This document shows positions 1 through 12,211 of a stretch of DNA of 64,000 bases, in pieces. How positions within the stretch are numbered: the first letter of the stretch is position 1; the number at the start of each line of letters is the position of its first letter. The notes under the pieces are model-generated. The model ran no database searches. It saw only the letters and a list, made by a program, of their open reading frames with translations, and was not told the DNA's origin. Position numbers and translations under genes: made by a program. The stretch comes from Salvator merianae (taxonomy: Eukaryota; Chordata; Lepidosauria; Squamata; Teiidae): positions 445,325 through 509,324 of the forward strand of contig QVOM02000075.1 in the NCBI GenBank assembly GCA_003586115.2, written 5' to 3'.

Positions 1-3000
1 GAGGAGCTTGGATGCATGGGTCTGGCAAGCGATACTATTGGCAGGTGCACACGGCGAGAGATCAAGCTCGGCCGACGCACAGCGCCTTTGGGGTGAGGAA
101 AAAGCCTAAAAGGGTGCAGGCAACTCGGGTTTCATCCCCCCCAACGCTTGTCAATTTCTGAACTGGCCCTACAGCAGCTGTGTTGTTCTGCAGCAGCGAG
201 TCGCTGATCACGTTGGACTCCACATGATAAAAGACGTCAACCAGGCATCTCTGCACACCAGAAATCTGTTAAAACAGCCAAAAAGGGACGCCAGAGACCC
301 ATGTAATGAAACTCTTTGACAGGCACAGGGACACAGGCCTCTCCAAAGAGCGAGGGGTGGGCTGCTAAAAGACCTCTTTGCTAGAGTACCACTTCCATGG
401 TTTAGACCATCCACTGAAATAGATTTTTATAGCAGCCTTCTCCAGAGCCCCAGGGAGCCTAAGAGATAGGGAGGTGGGCCGCCGTTGTGCAGTTGAGAGG
501 TCCAGCAGGTGAGCAACACAGAGGAAAAGCTCAGCTGCTGAGCAGAAAGGATCTTTGGAGGATGGAGAGCTCTGCATAGAAGCGTGTGTTTCCGACCACT
601 AACCTAAAGCCAGAGAAAATCAAATTTTCAAGGCAGCCACTGCCTCTGCTCTCTGCTCTTCTGCTTCATGGGACAGAAATTTGGCATATGTACAACTGTT
701 CCAAACAAGTTTTTGAGGAAGATCCTGGTACACCTGCAGTTACGCTCAGGACAGGGGCTACCTTGCCCCCCTTATTAGCCAAAGCTAAAATATGTGCTCT
801 TTGATATCGGCTATTTTGTATGAGACAGATGACAATTCTCTCCCCAGACTTTGCTGCTCGAACAGCTTTGATGAGGCAGATGGGCCAAGGACTGCATATC
901 CATCATGCACAATTACGACCTTCCCCCTGAAGGAATCACAGAGATGGGCAAAGGCCCCAGACTCCAAGAGCAGATTTTAAATCATCATTCACACCTAGGC
1001 TTTCAACATTTACGACCCCATATAAACTATTTGCGAATTGGAATACCCATCCGAGATATTTGGAGGCCTTGAATTTCCCTGAGCGCAGAAATCACTTACT
1101 CAATTACGGTTTCAGTCAATAATTTTGAATGAACTCTGTTGCCAAAGTAAAAAGGGAAACAGGAAGTCTATTTGTGGTTCAGAGCAGATCAAGGACCTTC
1201 TCCATTACTTATTGGCCCTCCTGCTATACCACGAGCTTAGGGAAAGGTTCTTATGGCACTATCTTGATGGGCTGAGCTCTAACTCAACCCAAGATATAAT
1301 TGCCTATCTGTTAAGTGATCTTAATGCTCAGACAACCTAATGTGGCTCAATTTGCCACAGCTACCAGAAAGATACCGGCAAAGTATTAAAATTCTGCATG
1401 ATCAACCGTGATCCCGGGAATTCTGTCCTTCGAAACCTTCTATGTCTTTAATGAATTTTGCCTTGCCATGGCCCATGGCCTGAAATGCACTTCCTGACAG
1501 CTTTCTGACCCAGGCCGGCTTCCTACAGGAGCACGGATACTCCCAAGGCCTGGGTGCTCTGCACACTGGCCGTGCCAGAAGCGATGTCCTGGTCAGAGGC
1601 TCTGCCCACTTCCCACAAGAAAGCCCAGCTCAGCGAGAAGAGGGGCCATTGTGCTTTTACTGAGAAGCTGCTCCTAGCAACCCCTTCCTTTAAAATCCTC
1701 ACCACCTCTCCAAACCCTCCTTGGCCAGGAGCCCCCAATTGATGCCGCTTAACAGGACCTGTATTTATGGCTCTGTCTGCAACCTGTCTTCATGGCAACC
1801 GGCTGGGAGGGGGAAATGCTCACAGATGCTGCAAGATCACCAGCCTGCCAATGAAAATCTACTCGGCTGAGCTGCCAAAAGCACACAGCTCCTCTGTTAC
1901 CTTGAGATGCTGCTGGCCAGCTGGTCAGCTCAAAAAAGGGAGACCCTGAGGGCAGGAAGAGTACAGGACTTTTATTTTCGCCTGCCAGGCCTCTTTTCCA
2001 CCTGTTCCAACTCTTGGAGGAGCAAATGGGCAAGAGCCAAGGCTGAAACTGGACAGAATCTAGAATCCTGCAGGAGGGGAAAGAGAAAGGAGGGCCAAAG
2101 ACAGACACCCCAGCCAAGAGGGGGTGCCCAAGCAGGTGGCTGCTCAACTGTGCAGCCCAGAAGGAACACCTGCCACCCCTTTCAGTGCCCAACAAGGCTG
2201 TCAAATGGTAAAATACACCTTTAAATTGAATAAACAAATAAGTAATCCTCCACACAGAACTCTAACCATTAAGTCCTGCAGGCTGCTGGACCCAATGGGT
2301 CATGGCTCCCTTCCAGCAGGGCTCTTCTGAGATTTTTAACAGGAACCCTACCACACATTGTAGATCTAGAGGAGAAGATAACCAGGACTGGTGCCAGGAC
2401 AGACACTATTAAAAAGAAAAGGAAATGATGGTGGAGATTTTAGCCTTTTCTGAGGAGGCAGCAACAGCACAGATGGATGTTCAGTAGGCCCTTAATAAAA
2501 TAAGCTGACAATGTCAGATTATGGACTAAGTAAGCTAATATTGGGGAAAGAAGATTAGCAATGGATCTCTGCAAATCTAATTCTACAAAACAAGCAGCGT
2601 TCTCCTCCAACAAAGAGAGTCAGTCTGCAATGGAGCACAAGACACCAGAAAGAACCCATTCTCTCTCCCCCTCCAACTTTCAATTAAAATTCTGTATTCT
2701 CCAGATCTATGCCTATAAGAGAAGCTATTTTCTAATCCACTAGCAGCTTAAAAACCAAACAGAGCTTAGAAGAGTAGACAAGTTCACAATCCCCAGAAGC
2801 TGAGGCCCAAGCCTGCTGAAAAGAAGGGTTTCTTCTTCCTCTTTTCTTTTTAAATCCAGCCATTCATTCATTCCTCTACCCAGGGGCCTAAATGTTGCTG
2901 AGAGAAGCGACCATGAAATCAGAACATTCAGCTACCACTGAATGGGACAGGGATCTGTGTCGGGCTGGGGAGGGGGAACAGCCCTTTTCACCTCCTATGA

Positions 3001-6000
3001 TGTAGATGGGAATGGTTTTGCTCCAAGAAGTAGGACTTCATGAAAACACACCAAAATCGATCTGCAGAAAACGGGAGCCGGGGTGCTCCTATGAGGAACC
3101 AGGGTTCCTCAGTGAGCCAGCCCTGTTCCTGGAATGGGAGTAAATGGCTTCAGTGGCACAGAGGGCCTTTTATTGAAAATCCAACCAGTGTCAGGGGCTC
3201 GTCTGTGGCTGCTCTGAGACTGGAAGAGGAGGGCCGTCCCACTTCCCATGAAGGCCTATGGGGAACACCAAGAAAGGCCAAGACCGGAAGAACCAAGGTG
3301 GGCTCCCCGCTCCCTCCCTGCCAGAGGTTGGAGGAGAAGAATCGTTTGCTTTTGCCTGAGGTCTGAGCTGGTTGCCTGCAGAACATGAATTTGAAACAAG
3401 GAGCGTGGATTTCCCAGCCCTGGACTAAAACAACCTTTCCCAAAACCCATCATGCCATCTGTAGATGAGGAGAAAGGACTTATTGTGAACAATTTCTGCC
3501 ACGCAATCGATCCCAAAGCCGCCTGTGAAAACAGCCAGTGCCGTTCCTTCCATGTCCAGAGGCAAATTCGAGGACATGATTAGACTTACTGAGCGGCCCA
3601 GAGCTTCTAGGTGTTGCTTGTCCCTCCATAAACATCTGGGTCTGCCTGCACCTGGCAGGGCTCTTCTCTAATAACCCCACCAAGCCAGCTCCAGAAACAG
3701 ATGCACCTCCATGCAGACACAGCAGGACGCCAGTTCACCTGTTTAGCCATTCTGCAAGGGTAGAGTCTCAGCAGCAACAGCTGCTGTCAAAAATAGCTCC
3801 GTGTTGCAGCGAACTTGCAAAAAAGGCAGGGTGGGAGGAGAGAAACCGTGGAGGGCCACTTAGCAGACTCAGGCCCCAAGAGCAAAATATCCACACGGCA
3901 GCAAGGCCAGCCTGTCCACGAAGGGAAGCAAATTTCTGGGCACAATCAGGCTCTGAGGAGGCTGTTCTCTGCATGGAGCACACGGCAGGGACAAAGGACT
4001 GTTTTATGCACTATTTTTGACTTCTGTAAAGTCATGAGATGTGAAAGCCATGGATGCTTTTTTTAAAAGAGAAAACCTACACAGCCCACAGAAAGACCCA
4101 ACAGGCACCAGACGGTTGGTGCACATACCGCAGGCTCCCAACAGCTGTCACAGGTTCTGAATCCAGCTGTAGTCGGGGGGGCAGCTTCACAAGACATGAA
4201 GGTTTGGGTGATACCCACAAAAATAAAAAGGAGCTGAGACACCTTATACCACTGAGAAGAATATAGCAGCCCCAGTGCTTTGGGAAGGCAGAGGGCAACA
4301 GGCATGTTCTCAAATACGACTCTGAAGCCTGATCCTTCCATCGGCTTTTCAACACTTCTTCCCACAATCAATCAAAAGTTCATTTTTAAATTCACTTTTC
4401 CACTGCACCAGCCCTCCGGGAAGGCTTACAAATGACAAATAAAACAAGAATGGAGCAACAGAAAACCAGAGGACTGTGTGCTTTTGACCAACTTTGGCAT
4501 ACCTCAAAGGTTCCACCCCCTGGGAAGGGAAAATGACCCCACATACTTCAGCAGAAAGAGCGGAGCCTGGATAATGGAGCGAAATGGACAAAATGCCTGC
4601 GAGGGCAGAGTCCTCCTGAGTCGATGGAGGAGCAGCTCTATACAAGATGTGAAGCCATCTGAACACGAGAACAGCAGCCCAGCAGCAATGGCTGTTGCTC
4701 CCCACAGCAAGAGGGGAGGAGGACACAGCACACAAGTCCCTCGCCACACACCCAGCATCCTTTCCCTTTCCCTGATGATGTTCAAGAGTTTGTCTCCTTT
4801 CCTTCAAACAGAACAATCAAAAGAGTTATTCCTATGCAAATAATGAGTTAAAGGTTCCAACTTACTACTTGTAACCTGTTCTGTGACCAACAAGTAATTT
4901 AACAGTAATCCTTCAGCCATAGTTGGGAATAAAAAAAGATATCTCAAGGTTAGCAATGATAAGCTAAGCATCAGAATAATTTATATTTTGTACTCTCCCT
5001 CAGCTACGGCCTCCGGACAGAGAAAACTGTGCTAATTCTTAGAGCCTAAGGTTATTCAACACGCACAGACCGGCCTACTTCCAAAGACAGCATATATCAG
5101 CACCCTCAGGCTACTTCTGACGTCTGTGTGAATAAAGAGCAAAGGGAAAATGGACTCACTCCAGCCTTCCAAGAACATATTTAAAGAATGAAGTCATAGT
5201 TATTGATAATGAAAACAAGGCAGGCCAATCTAGAGGGAGGGAGGGAGGGAGGGAAAGAAGGAAGGAAGGAAGGAAGGAAGGAAGGAAGGAAGGAAGGAAG
5301 GAAGGAAGGAACCCAGGACAAAGAACTCGTCTCCCGAAACAGCCCAGGGTCCAGGAAGATCAAGAAATCTTTGGGATGGAAACTGCCCTGTGCTGCTTCC
5401 AGAAATTCTGCCTGGGTGACTGGAAGATGACCAGTAAGGTCACCTGCCTTTGGAATTCCTAGCACAAACTGGCAGGGGTCAAATAAAGTTCTCATTCTGG
5501 ATGCGGTGGCTTTGGGACAATGTTCCTCAACATTTCCTTCCCTTCACTCCAAGAGGTGATATTCTAAAATATTCTGAAGTCTCTCAAAGGAGAAAACAAA
5601 GGAGATACTATACATAGTTCAACTTCCTATGCCAGTGATCAAACAGGAATCAAGACCAGGGTGGAGCTCGTTCAAGTCATCTGCAAGGCCAAGAACCAGA
5701 GAGAACATAAAAGGTTCAAAATAAACAGGCAGGATTAAGAATTAAGGGATTTTCCACGCTTCGCAGACTGAAACGAACAGCAACTATTTAAACTCTACAG
5801 AAATTCTGTACACTTAACCTGACTCCGCACTGGAACCCTTTCCCCTGCTATGCCCATCCTTTGTTGATATACGTCTGCACAAACACTGCACAACTACAGA
5901 AGGAAAGGGTTTTCTGTTTCTCCAGCTGCCATCTAACTCACACCAGGCCTTACAGGGAATCAGGAGTGAAGATTTTAAAAAGGAAACAGCTGTTCACACC

Positions 6001-8200
6001 AGTGCCACACTAAAATGTACCTTGATGCACCAACATGGACCTTATTTGCCCTAAATGGGAGCTAGGTTCCAACAGGAACCTGCCCAAACCGGCTTCCTTC
6101 CAAGGCTGAGGGGCCAAGGTCTAATGAGCCTCCCAGGCACCTCTCTTTCGCTAACAGGAGTAGCTCTTGCGCACATCAGTAGGGAAAACAGTTGACCCCA
6201 GACAGCCATCGGAGGGGGGAAAATGACCAAAGGGTTTTTTGGAACCTCCCTGTCCAAGGTAAGGACATGACCCAACCGATCACCCTCGAAAGGTGCGTAC
6301 AGCGGTCTCTTTCCCATTGCTGAGGTAGGATTTCTTCAGATGCTGCCGAGACTGGTACCCTGACGAGGTAATGGCACAGCCAAACGATGCTCAGTGAGGT
6401 TAACGATGTGCTGAAGGTTGACCTTAAAATGCCCCCCCAGCAGAGTGGAACCAAGAGGAGGTGAGACAAAAGGAGGAAGACCAAGGAAGCCCTGCTGGGC
6501 TGCACCCACTGCCACCCAACCCAGGCAACAACCCAAGGCCTCCCCAGGAAGCCCCCAGCAATGACAAGATATGTGGCAGCAGCAAGTTCCATGGTTCAAC
6601 CAGTATTCTGGTAGAGAAATGCTTCCCTTTCAGTGCGCTTTCCTGGAACGCACTCTCATGGTCCCAGCAATTGGCAAGAGGGAGGAAAAAACCCTCCTCA
6701 TCTCTTTTTCCCACAGTTGTGGCCCTCTGGATGCCCCAGTATTCCACGTCAGCCCCAGCAAAGCCAAATCCGGGGGCCACAGTTCAACCTTTTATCTAAA
6801 CCAGTTTGCTCCAACACGACTTTTCTGCACGAAGGAGCTGCTCCATCCAGCCCCTTAATGATTCTTGCTGCTTGTTTTCTGCTTCTTTTCCAGTATATTT
6901 GGCAGCCAGATTTATACAGGACACCATATTTCAACAGAGCACCGATAAGCAGACACAAAGCACATCCGCTTCCCTATTGACACAGACTTGTTTTTCTACA
7001 TTACCCTGCTTTGGAGTGTTTGTCTATGAAAGAAACAAAAGGATACAAATGTGCTAGAAAAATAATCAACTTTCCCTTCACACTAGATACACCAAGCACA
7101 GATGTTTTTGCTCTGCGAAGACTAAACAAAATGTCTAACTTTCACCCAATTCAGCTGCAAACCTGCGCCAACATCCTGCCCCCATTCCCATCTCTCTGCT
7201 CTGGAGAAAAATCAACTGGTTACTGGGAACAACTCCTGCTAGTGCCCCTTTCTTTTCTGTGCAAGGCCAATTCAATACCCTGGTGCAGGCAACAACCTTA
7301 CTTAACTACGGAAACTGTTATTAAAGGGTCCAGCTGGAATTGTAGGCGTTTCTGCAATTTTAGGTTGGCTTGTTAAGGCAGTTTCATCTGTTCTCATTTT
7401 GCTAGGGACTGCTGGTTTTTAAGTGGCATTTTTATCTTTCCCCACTCTGAGATCCTTGAATTCAAGTACAGACTATAAGCAGCCTAAAGAAAATCACAGA
7501 AAGGTCCAGAGGTACTGGTGACTTTCCAAGGAACAGAGGAAAAACTGGGCAAATTAATCAGGTTTCCATCCCCCTTAGCACACCCAGTCCAGGCGGATTC
7601 CACCAAACGTTTTCTGAGCCCGGCTTCCATCTTCGTTTGCAGATGCCTACTGAAACAGCCAAGCCCTCCTGCCCCTTACCCCATGAAACCCCATAAGCCA
7701 AGAGCCCCTGTTTCCACCACAAATGCCAGCTCCACCCCAGGCAAGAGGCACTCTGTCCAGCAGCCTAGGGGCGCCTCCTGGGTCATGCCTGCTCCTCACA
7801 AGCACAACTGTACCCCTTGCCCACACACTTGTCAAGGGCCTCCAAGGCCTTCCATGAGGTTTCGCATTGGAAAGGGGGTGTGTACACGTGTATTTGAAAA
7901 AATAAGCAAACAAAAAGCAGGCTGCAAACTCACTCAAGTCCCTGGGTGGAGAAGCGTTCTGGACGGCCCACCTCGCAAGGCTGCAGGGGGGGTGGAGACA
8001 TTCTGAGGACACCGTGGGCAACACCCCACCCAGGAAAACCTTTTGCACACATAAGGGTGGGGGTCAGACGCCATGCTGCCCCCAGACCCATAGCCAAAGC
8101 GTCCCAGTCTCTCTTGTGACAAGGAGTTCCCGTGACCGCAGGACGCAGAGCCCCCAAGGACCGTGCGTGCCCTCTACCAGCCAGGCCCCACCGCCCCCCC
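1..8200. other. Non-coding stretch, probably intron or intergenic
   Basis: No open frame here has splice sites together with a recognisable protein. Base composition is moderate and AT-richer than the gene cluster downstream, becoming GC-rich only after about 7.6 kb. The stretch contains a purine microsatellite near 5.25 kb. Near 6.7 kb there is a fragment of the type 'ttgtggccctctggatg', which resembles a reptile dispersed repeat. If the promoter at 9 kb is that of GNG7, as human gene order suggests, this is the first intron of that gene. That is inference only, because no GNG7 coding exon is visible in the window. Confidence 0.5.
5233..5311. repeat. (GGGA)n-(GGAA)n microsatellite
   Basis: The plus strand is pure purine: about five GGGA units run into an AAAG interruption and then about 14 GGAA units. 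The translated 'EGRKEGRK' frame across it is an artefact of the repeat. The flanks look like unique sequence. Confidence 0.95.
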
Positions 8201-9060
8201 CAGGACAAGCCCTCCCCTAACCCGCACTCCCGCCCCTTCCCTCTCCAAGCCCCGCCGCCCAGCAAGCGTGCCACCGGTCCCCGGCAAACAGGCCCCGCCC
8301 CGATATGCCCGTCAGCTCTTCCCCATGTGGACTCCCGCCCTCCGCGGCGCCTCCCGAGCCCCTCCCTGCTGTGGCCCGCGCGCGCTGCCTCCGTCAGGCG
8401 AAGGGACGGAGCGGGGGCGTGCCCCCCCAGCCGCCCCCTCCCCTCCCCNNNNNNNNNNNNNNNNNNNNNNNNNNNNNNNNNNNNNNNNNNNNNNNNNNNN
8501 NNNNNNNNNNNNNNNNNNNNNNNNNNNNNNNNNNNNNNNNNNNNNNNNNNNNNNNNNNNNNNNNNNNNNNNNNNNNNNNNNNNNNNNNNNNNNNNNNNNN
8601 NNNNNNNNNNNNNNNNNNNNNNNNNNNNNNNNNNNNNNNNNNNNNNNNNNNNNNCCTCCCCTCCCCTCCCCTCCGGTTTCCTACCTGCCCTCCCGCCCCG
8701 CGCGACTCTTTAACGGCTCCCGTCCCGTCCGCTGAGCGCCGCGAAACCGAAGCAACCGCCTGCGCGCCCGCTCGCCCGCCCGCGGCGCGCCCTCCTTCTC
8801 CGCCGGTGGTTGTTGACCGACAGCCCATCTCGGCCAACCGACGCTAGGCTCCCCTCAGCACGGAGGCGGGACCAGGCGCAGCGCGAGCTAATGTGGAAGT
8901 CGCGCCTGCGCGCTGCAGCAGTCCATCTTGCCGGTGGGGCGGGGCTCCCAGAACGGGCGGCCAACCGGAGCGCCCGAGGGGGCGGGGCGGTGTCGGACTG
9001 TGTGCGGACGGCGGCGAGGCAAACCGTTTGACTATACATAACTCCTTATTTGCATATTCA
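8200..9060 (-). promoter_or_regulatory. CpG-island promoter with octamer and TATA-like element, candidate non-coding first exon
   Basis: The block is very GC- and CpG-rich on both sides of the N gap. Read on the minus strand, an octamer ATGCAAAT (9048-9055) is followed by a TATA-like TATGTATA (9033-9040). About 30 bases further down the CpG island begins, which would put a start site near 9.0 kb. A good donor, GGGCAG|GTAGGA, ends a possible non-coding exon at 8685. Together these point to a minus-strand transcript running toward position 1. In human the gene beyond DIRAS1 in this direction is GNG7, which has non-coding 5' exons. The gene identity is therefore a synteny inference, while the promoter elements are visible. 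Confidence 0.45.
8449..8654. other. Assembly gap (N run)
   Basis: There are 206 unknown bases. Both edges end in C-rich CCCTCCCC units, which suggests that a CCCCT-type pyrimidine tandem repeat inside the CpG island could not be assembled. Confidence 0.99.
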
Positions 9061-9479
9061 TGAGTCTCCCCTCCCTCCCCGAGGAGCTTCTGGCGTCGCG
9101 CGCCTGAGGAGAAAGGGCGGGAAAGTGAAACAGGCGAAGAAAAAGTGAGATTTAACCGTTTTGAACATGTTAAAATATGGTGTTTCTTCAAATAGTTAAG
9201 GGTTTTTTGCCTGCGTCGAGGTAAATTCCTCCTTAAGGGTGGACGGGCAGAAAGCAAACAAAAAAACTGCTCAGTTAACCGCTTAGAAATTTAGGCATTT
9301 TAGACACGAGGGGGACAGAAAATGCCGCTCCAAAGAAGCTGCGTTTCAAAACTCCACAGGTAAAGTATTTAAAATATTAAGCTAATTTTAAAACGTCAAT
9401 GCTTCAGCGAGCCTTCAGGTAAACTAACCATTTTTTGCTTCTCCCTTCAGCACCCTCATTGAAAACGACAGATTCTGAG

Positions 9480-9700
9480 GTAAAATACGCGAAGGAAGGC
9501 GAAAAAAGAAGAAAAGAAGAGGGAGAAAGTGAGGAGAAAACACTAGAAAGGAAGATGAAAAAATATTTCAGAGGAAGGGGGGCAAGAGAGGAAAAAATTA
9601 CAAAGGAAGAGAAAAAATATTACAAAGAAAGAGGGAGGAAAGGGGGGAAATGGAAGGAAAAGGGAGGAAGAGAGGAAAAATATTACAAAGGAATGAGCAA
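9480..9700. repeat. Purine-rich tract with a degenerate ~20-bp tandem motif
   Basis: The plus strand is almost entirely A and G. A motif close to GAGGAAAAATATTACAAAGG occurs three times (about 9588, 9610 and 9671), separated by GGAGG/GGAAA filler. It looks like a decayed tandem array and shows no coding signal. Confidence 0.7.
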
Positions 9701-9854
9701 ACACCACTCTGCGCCCTGGTTGGACTGCAGCCAAGACCAGCCCAATGCCCTTGCCAGCCTTTGGCTTGGGCACAGGTGGACAGTGCTGATCCATGTCCAG
9801 ATACGCGGCTGAGGACATAAATACACTTTTTTCCCAGCTTTGAGCAGGGGGGGT

Positions 9855-10080
9855 GCTGAAGGTCATCTAGTCCTGCACCATGCACCTTCAGAAATCCACT
9901 CACTCCAACAGGCTCCGCTTCAAAATGCACAACCCAGCAGGACTTCATGATAACAACTACATGCCTTTCTCAGTGTGCATAACAATCAAACAAAAGGCCT
10001 TTTCTGTGCTGGCTCCTTGGTTGCACAACTCACTCCCTAGGAAAGTATTCTCCCTGGCTTGTATTCTAAAGTATTGGGTT
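9855..10080 (+). repeat. Dispersed-repeat fragment
   Basis: The phrases 'ggtcatctagtcctgcacc' and 'gccttttctgtgctggctcc', followed by 'gcacaactcactccc', resemble a reptile interspersed element that I know by its pattern but cannot name. The copy is diverged and has no coding capacity. Confidence 0.4.
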
Positions 10081-12196
10081 AAAATATGACTTTCCTGGGC
10101 TTTGGGGGATGTTGAAGTTACACTGCACTTATGGGATGGGGAAGATGGAAGTACATTTATGTTCTTCAAGTATTCACATGCTGAGGGCGTCCAGCTAAGG
10201 CAGACTCTAAGGTGCTTATGCAGGAAAACTTGCAGCTTTTCTTGAAAATGCATCTCACCTCTCTCTGTCAGGGTAAAGCAGCTTCCAACACTCTGCGTGA
10301 TGGTGGGAGGGCAAAATGCAGCTTCCCAGGGAGCAGCTCAGCAATGTGCTGGACCTAACCCAGAGGACGACTTTCTGTGTTCTTTTGCTAATGAACAGCT
10401 TTGGAAAGCGAAGCCTCTCGACCCTGGGAGGGAGAAAACCCTCTCTGCTGCTTAAGGTCCAAGGAAGGAAACCTGCTTCGGTTCAGCATGCGCCGCACAC
10501 CTGGTGGTCTGTAGCCACTAACACACCTGCCACAATCCATGGGCTCTATTGCGCAGACATAACATTTTTTCCAGGTTAAATCCATCTGGCCACAGCGCAA
10601 CGCTAGAAGGCCGCCTGCCTCTGGACAATGAAACCGTTGAACAGCCTTTTAGCTGAGCCTTTAATTAAAGTCTCAACCCCTAGCAGGAGCTGCCAGGGAA
10701 TTAAAGGCAAAGCGAAATCAGGCTTAAACGGAATCAAAGGAAGCAGGCTGGTCCATTTACAGCAAGCGGCGCTGCTACTCAGGGTTACAGAGGAAGGGGC
10801 ATCTGGCCCAACCACCTGCAAATCCCAGGAGCAACTGCATTTGGTCTCCTTCTGAAGGCAAAACATCTGCCTTTCCTGCAGCCTCCCCCCACCGGTTAGT
10901 TACGGTGGGCAGCCTCATGCCTGTGTGTTGCTAGGACTCATGAAGGGAACTGGATGCTACAGGGTCTCATCCAGTAAGGCCTGTGCCCTCCAGCAACAAG
11001 GTGAACTCAGGACTGTGCAACATCCGCTACACAGCAGTGGAAAGGGAAGGCAGGAGGCTGGTGCTGCCCCACGTTCACACAGGTGGTCCATACCCACGTA
11101 CAGCTGGCGCAGCTTGTGCCTCTCCAGAAGTTTCGGCTTTAGCCAACATGGCCAGTGGTCAGGAGTGATGGGAGCTCCACTGTGGCAGCCTCCAAAGGGT
11201 CTCCTTCCCGGTGTCAGCTGTGGCAACAGCAAAGGTTATTATTGTGTACCCTTGGAGTTGGCTCAGTCCTTGGAGTATGCAAGAAGAGAAGGATCTCTGG
11301 GTCTAATTGTCACAAATGTGCGCATTTGTGTGAGTGTGTGCATGCGTGTGCATGCATGTCTGAGTGAAAAAAGCCCTCAGGCTGCGGGGACTCCGTCAGC
11401 GTGCAGCAGCTCCTTCAAGCAGAGGCTGGGTGGAAAAAACGCACATTATCCTAAGGAGTGTGCATACCTTGGGGGAAGAGCAGCAGAGCGGAAGCATCGC
11501 ACCGCCCGCTTTGCCTTACGCCAGCTCTCCGGCCCCTGTGATTCTCACCGGCACCTCCAGGTCCCCATTCTGGAAAGAGCTGCCTTCTCTTGGCCTGGCT
11601 TCCTCTCCTCATTCTGCCCCCGTTCCAAAGGATGCTTAGAGGAGCTGATGCACATTCACTGTATTTAAAGGAGCCCTGGTGGGATTCATTTGCTTGACTT
11701 CCCCTGGAATGTCAGGTGGGGGACACAGGCAGAGCAAGGTCTTGCAGTGCTGCTGCTAAAAGATTATTATTTTGCCAGATGCCTGTACCCTTTGATGGGC
11801 ATCCCCTCCCCGTTTGGCAAACAACAGCTGCAGCAGCGTGGTGCGCCTCGACAACAGACCACGAATGAAGAAGGCAAGACCCAGGCTTTGTGGCTGGTGG
11901 CAGAGGCGTCCCCCCACGCGTGGGCAGCGACCTTCTTTGCGAAAGGGCTGCCGTTCCCCCCTCCTTCCCATCATCTTCCCACCCCAAAACAGCCAGTTCC
12001 CAAGTGCCAAGGGAGCAGATGGTTTCCACAGCAACCCTGTGCATGACGCATTTCAGGATTTGCCGTGCAAAGGCCTAAGGGAGACTTGCCATTTCTGATT
12101 TGGGGGCGGAAAGAATGACAGCAGCAGAGGGGGGAAAAATATGAGCATGGGTCTGTTAGGACGCTCACTCCCTGTCTCGTGCCCACGCACACGCGT

Positions 12197-12211
12197 GCAC
12201 ACACACACACA
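12197..12211. repeat. Short (CA)n microsatellite
   Basis: A run of CA dinucleotides follows an alternating ACGCACACGCGTGC stretch. It is short and simple. Confidence 0.85.

Noticed and set aside
5181..5495. Frames encoding EGRK or FLPS repeats
   Set aside because: They are translations of the GGAA microsatellite on either strand.
8132..8847. Long proline-rich frames spanning the N gap
   Set aside because: The frames are open only because unknown bases cannot give stops and C-rich DNA has few.
9030..9060. snRNA-type promoter suggested by the octamer
   Set aside because: No proximal sequence element or snRNA-like sequence is found on either side at the expected spacing.
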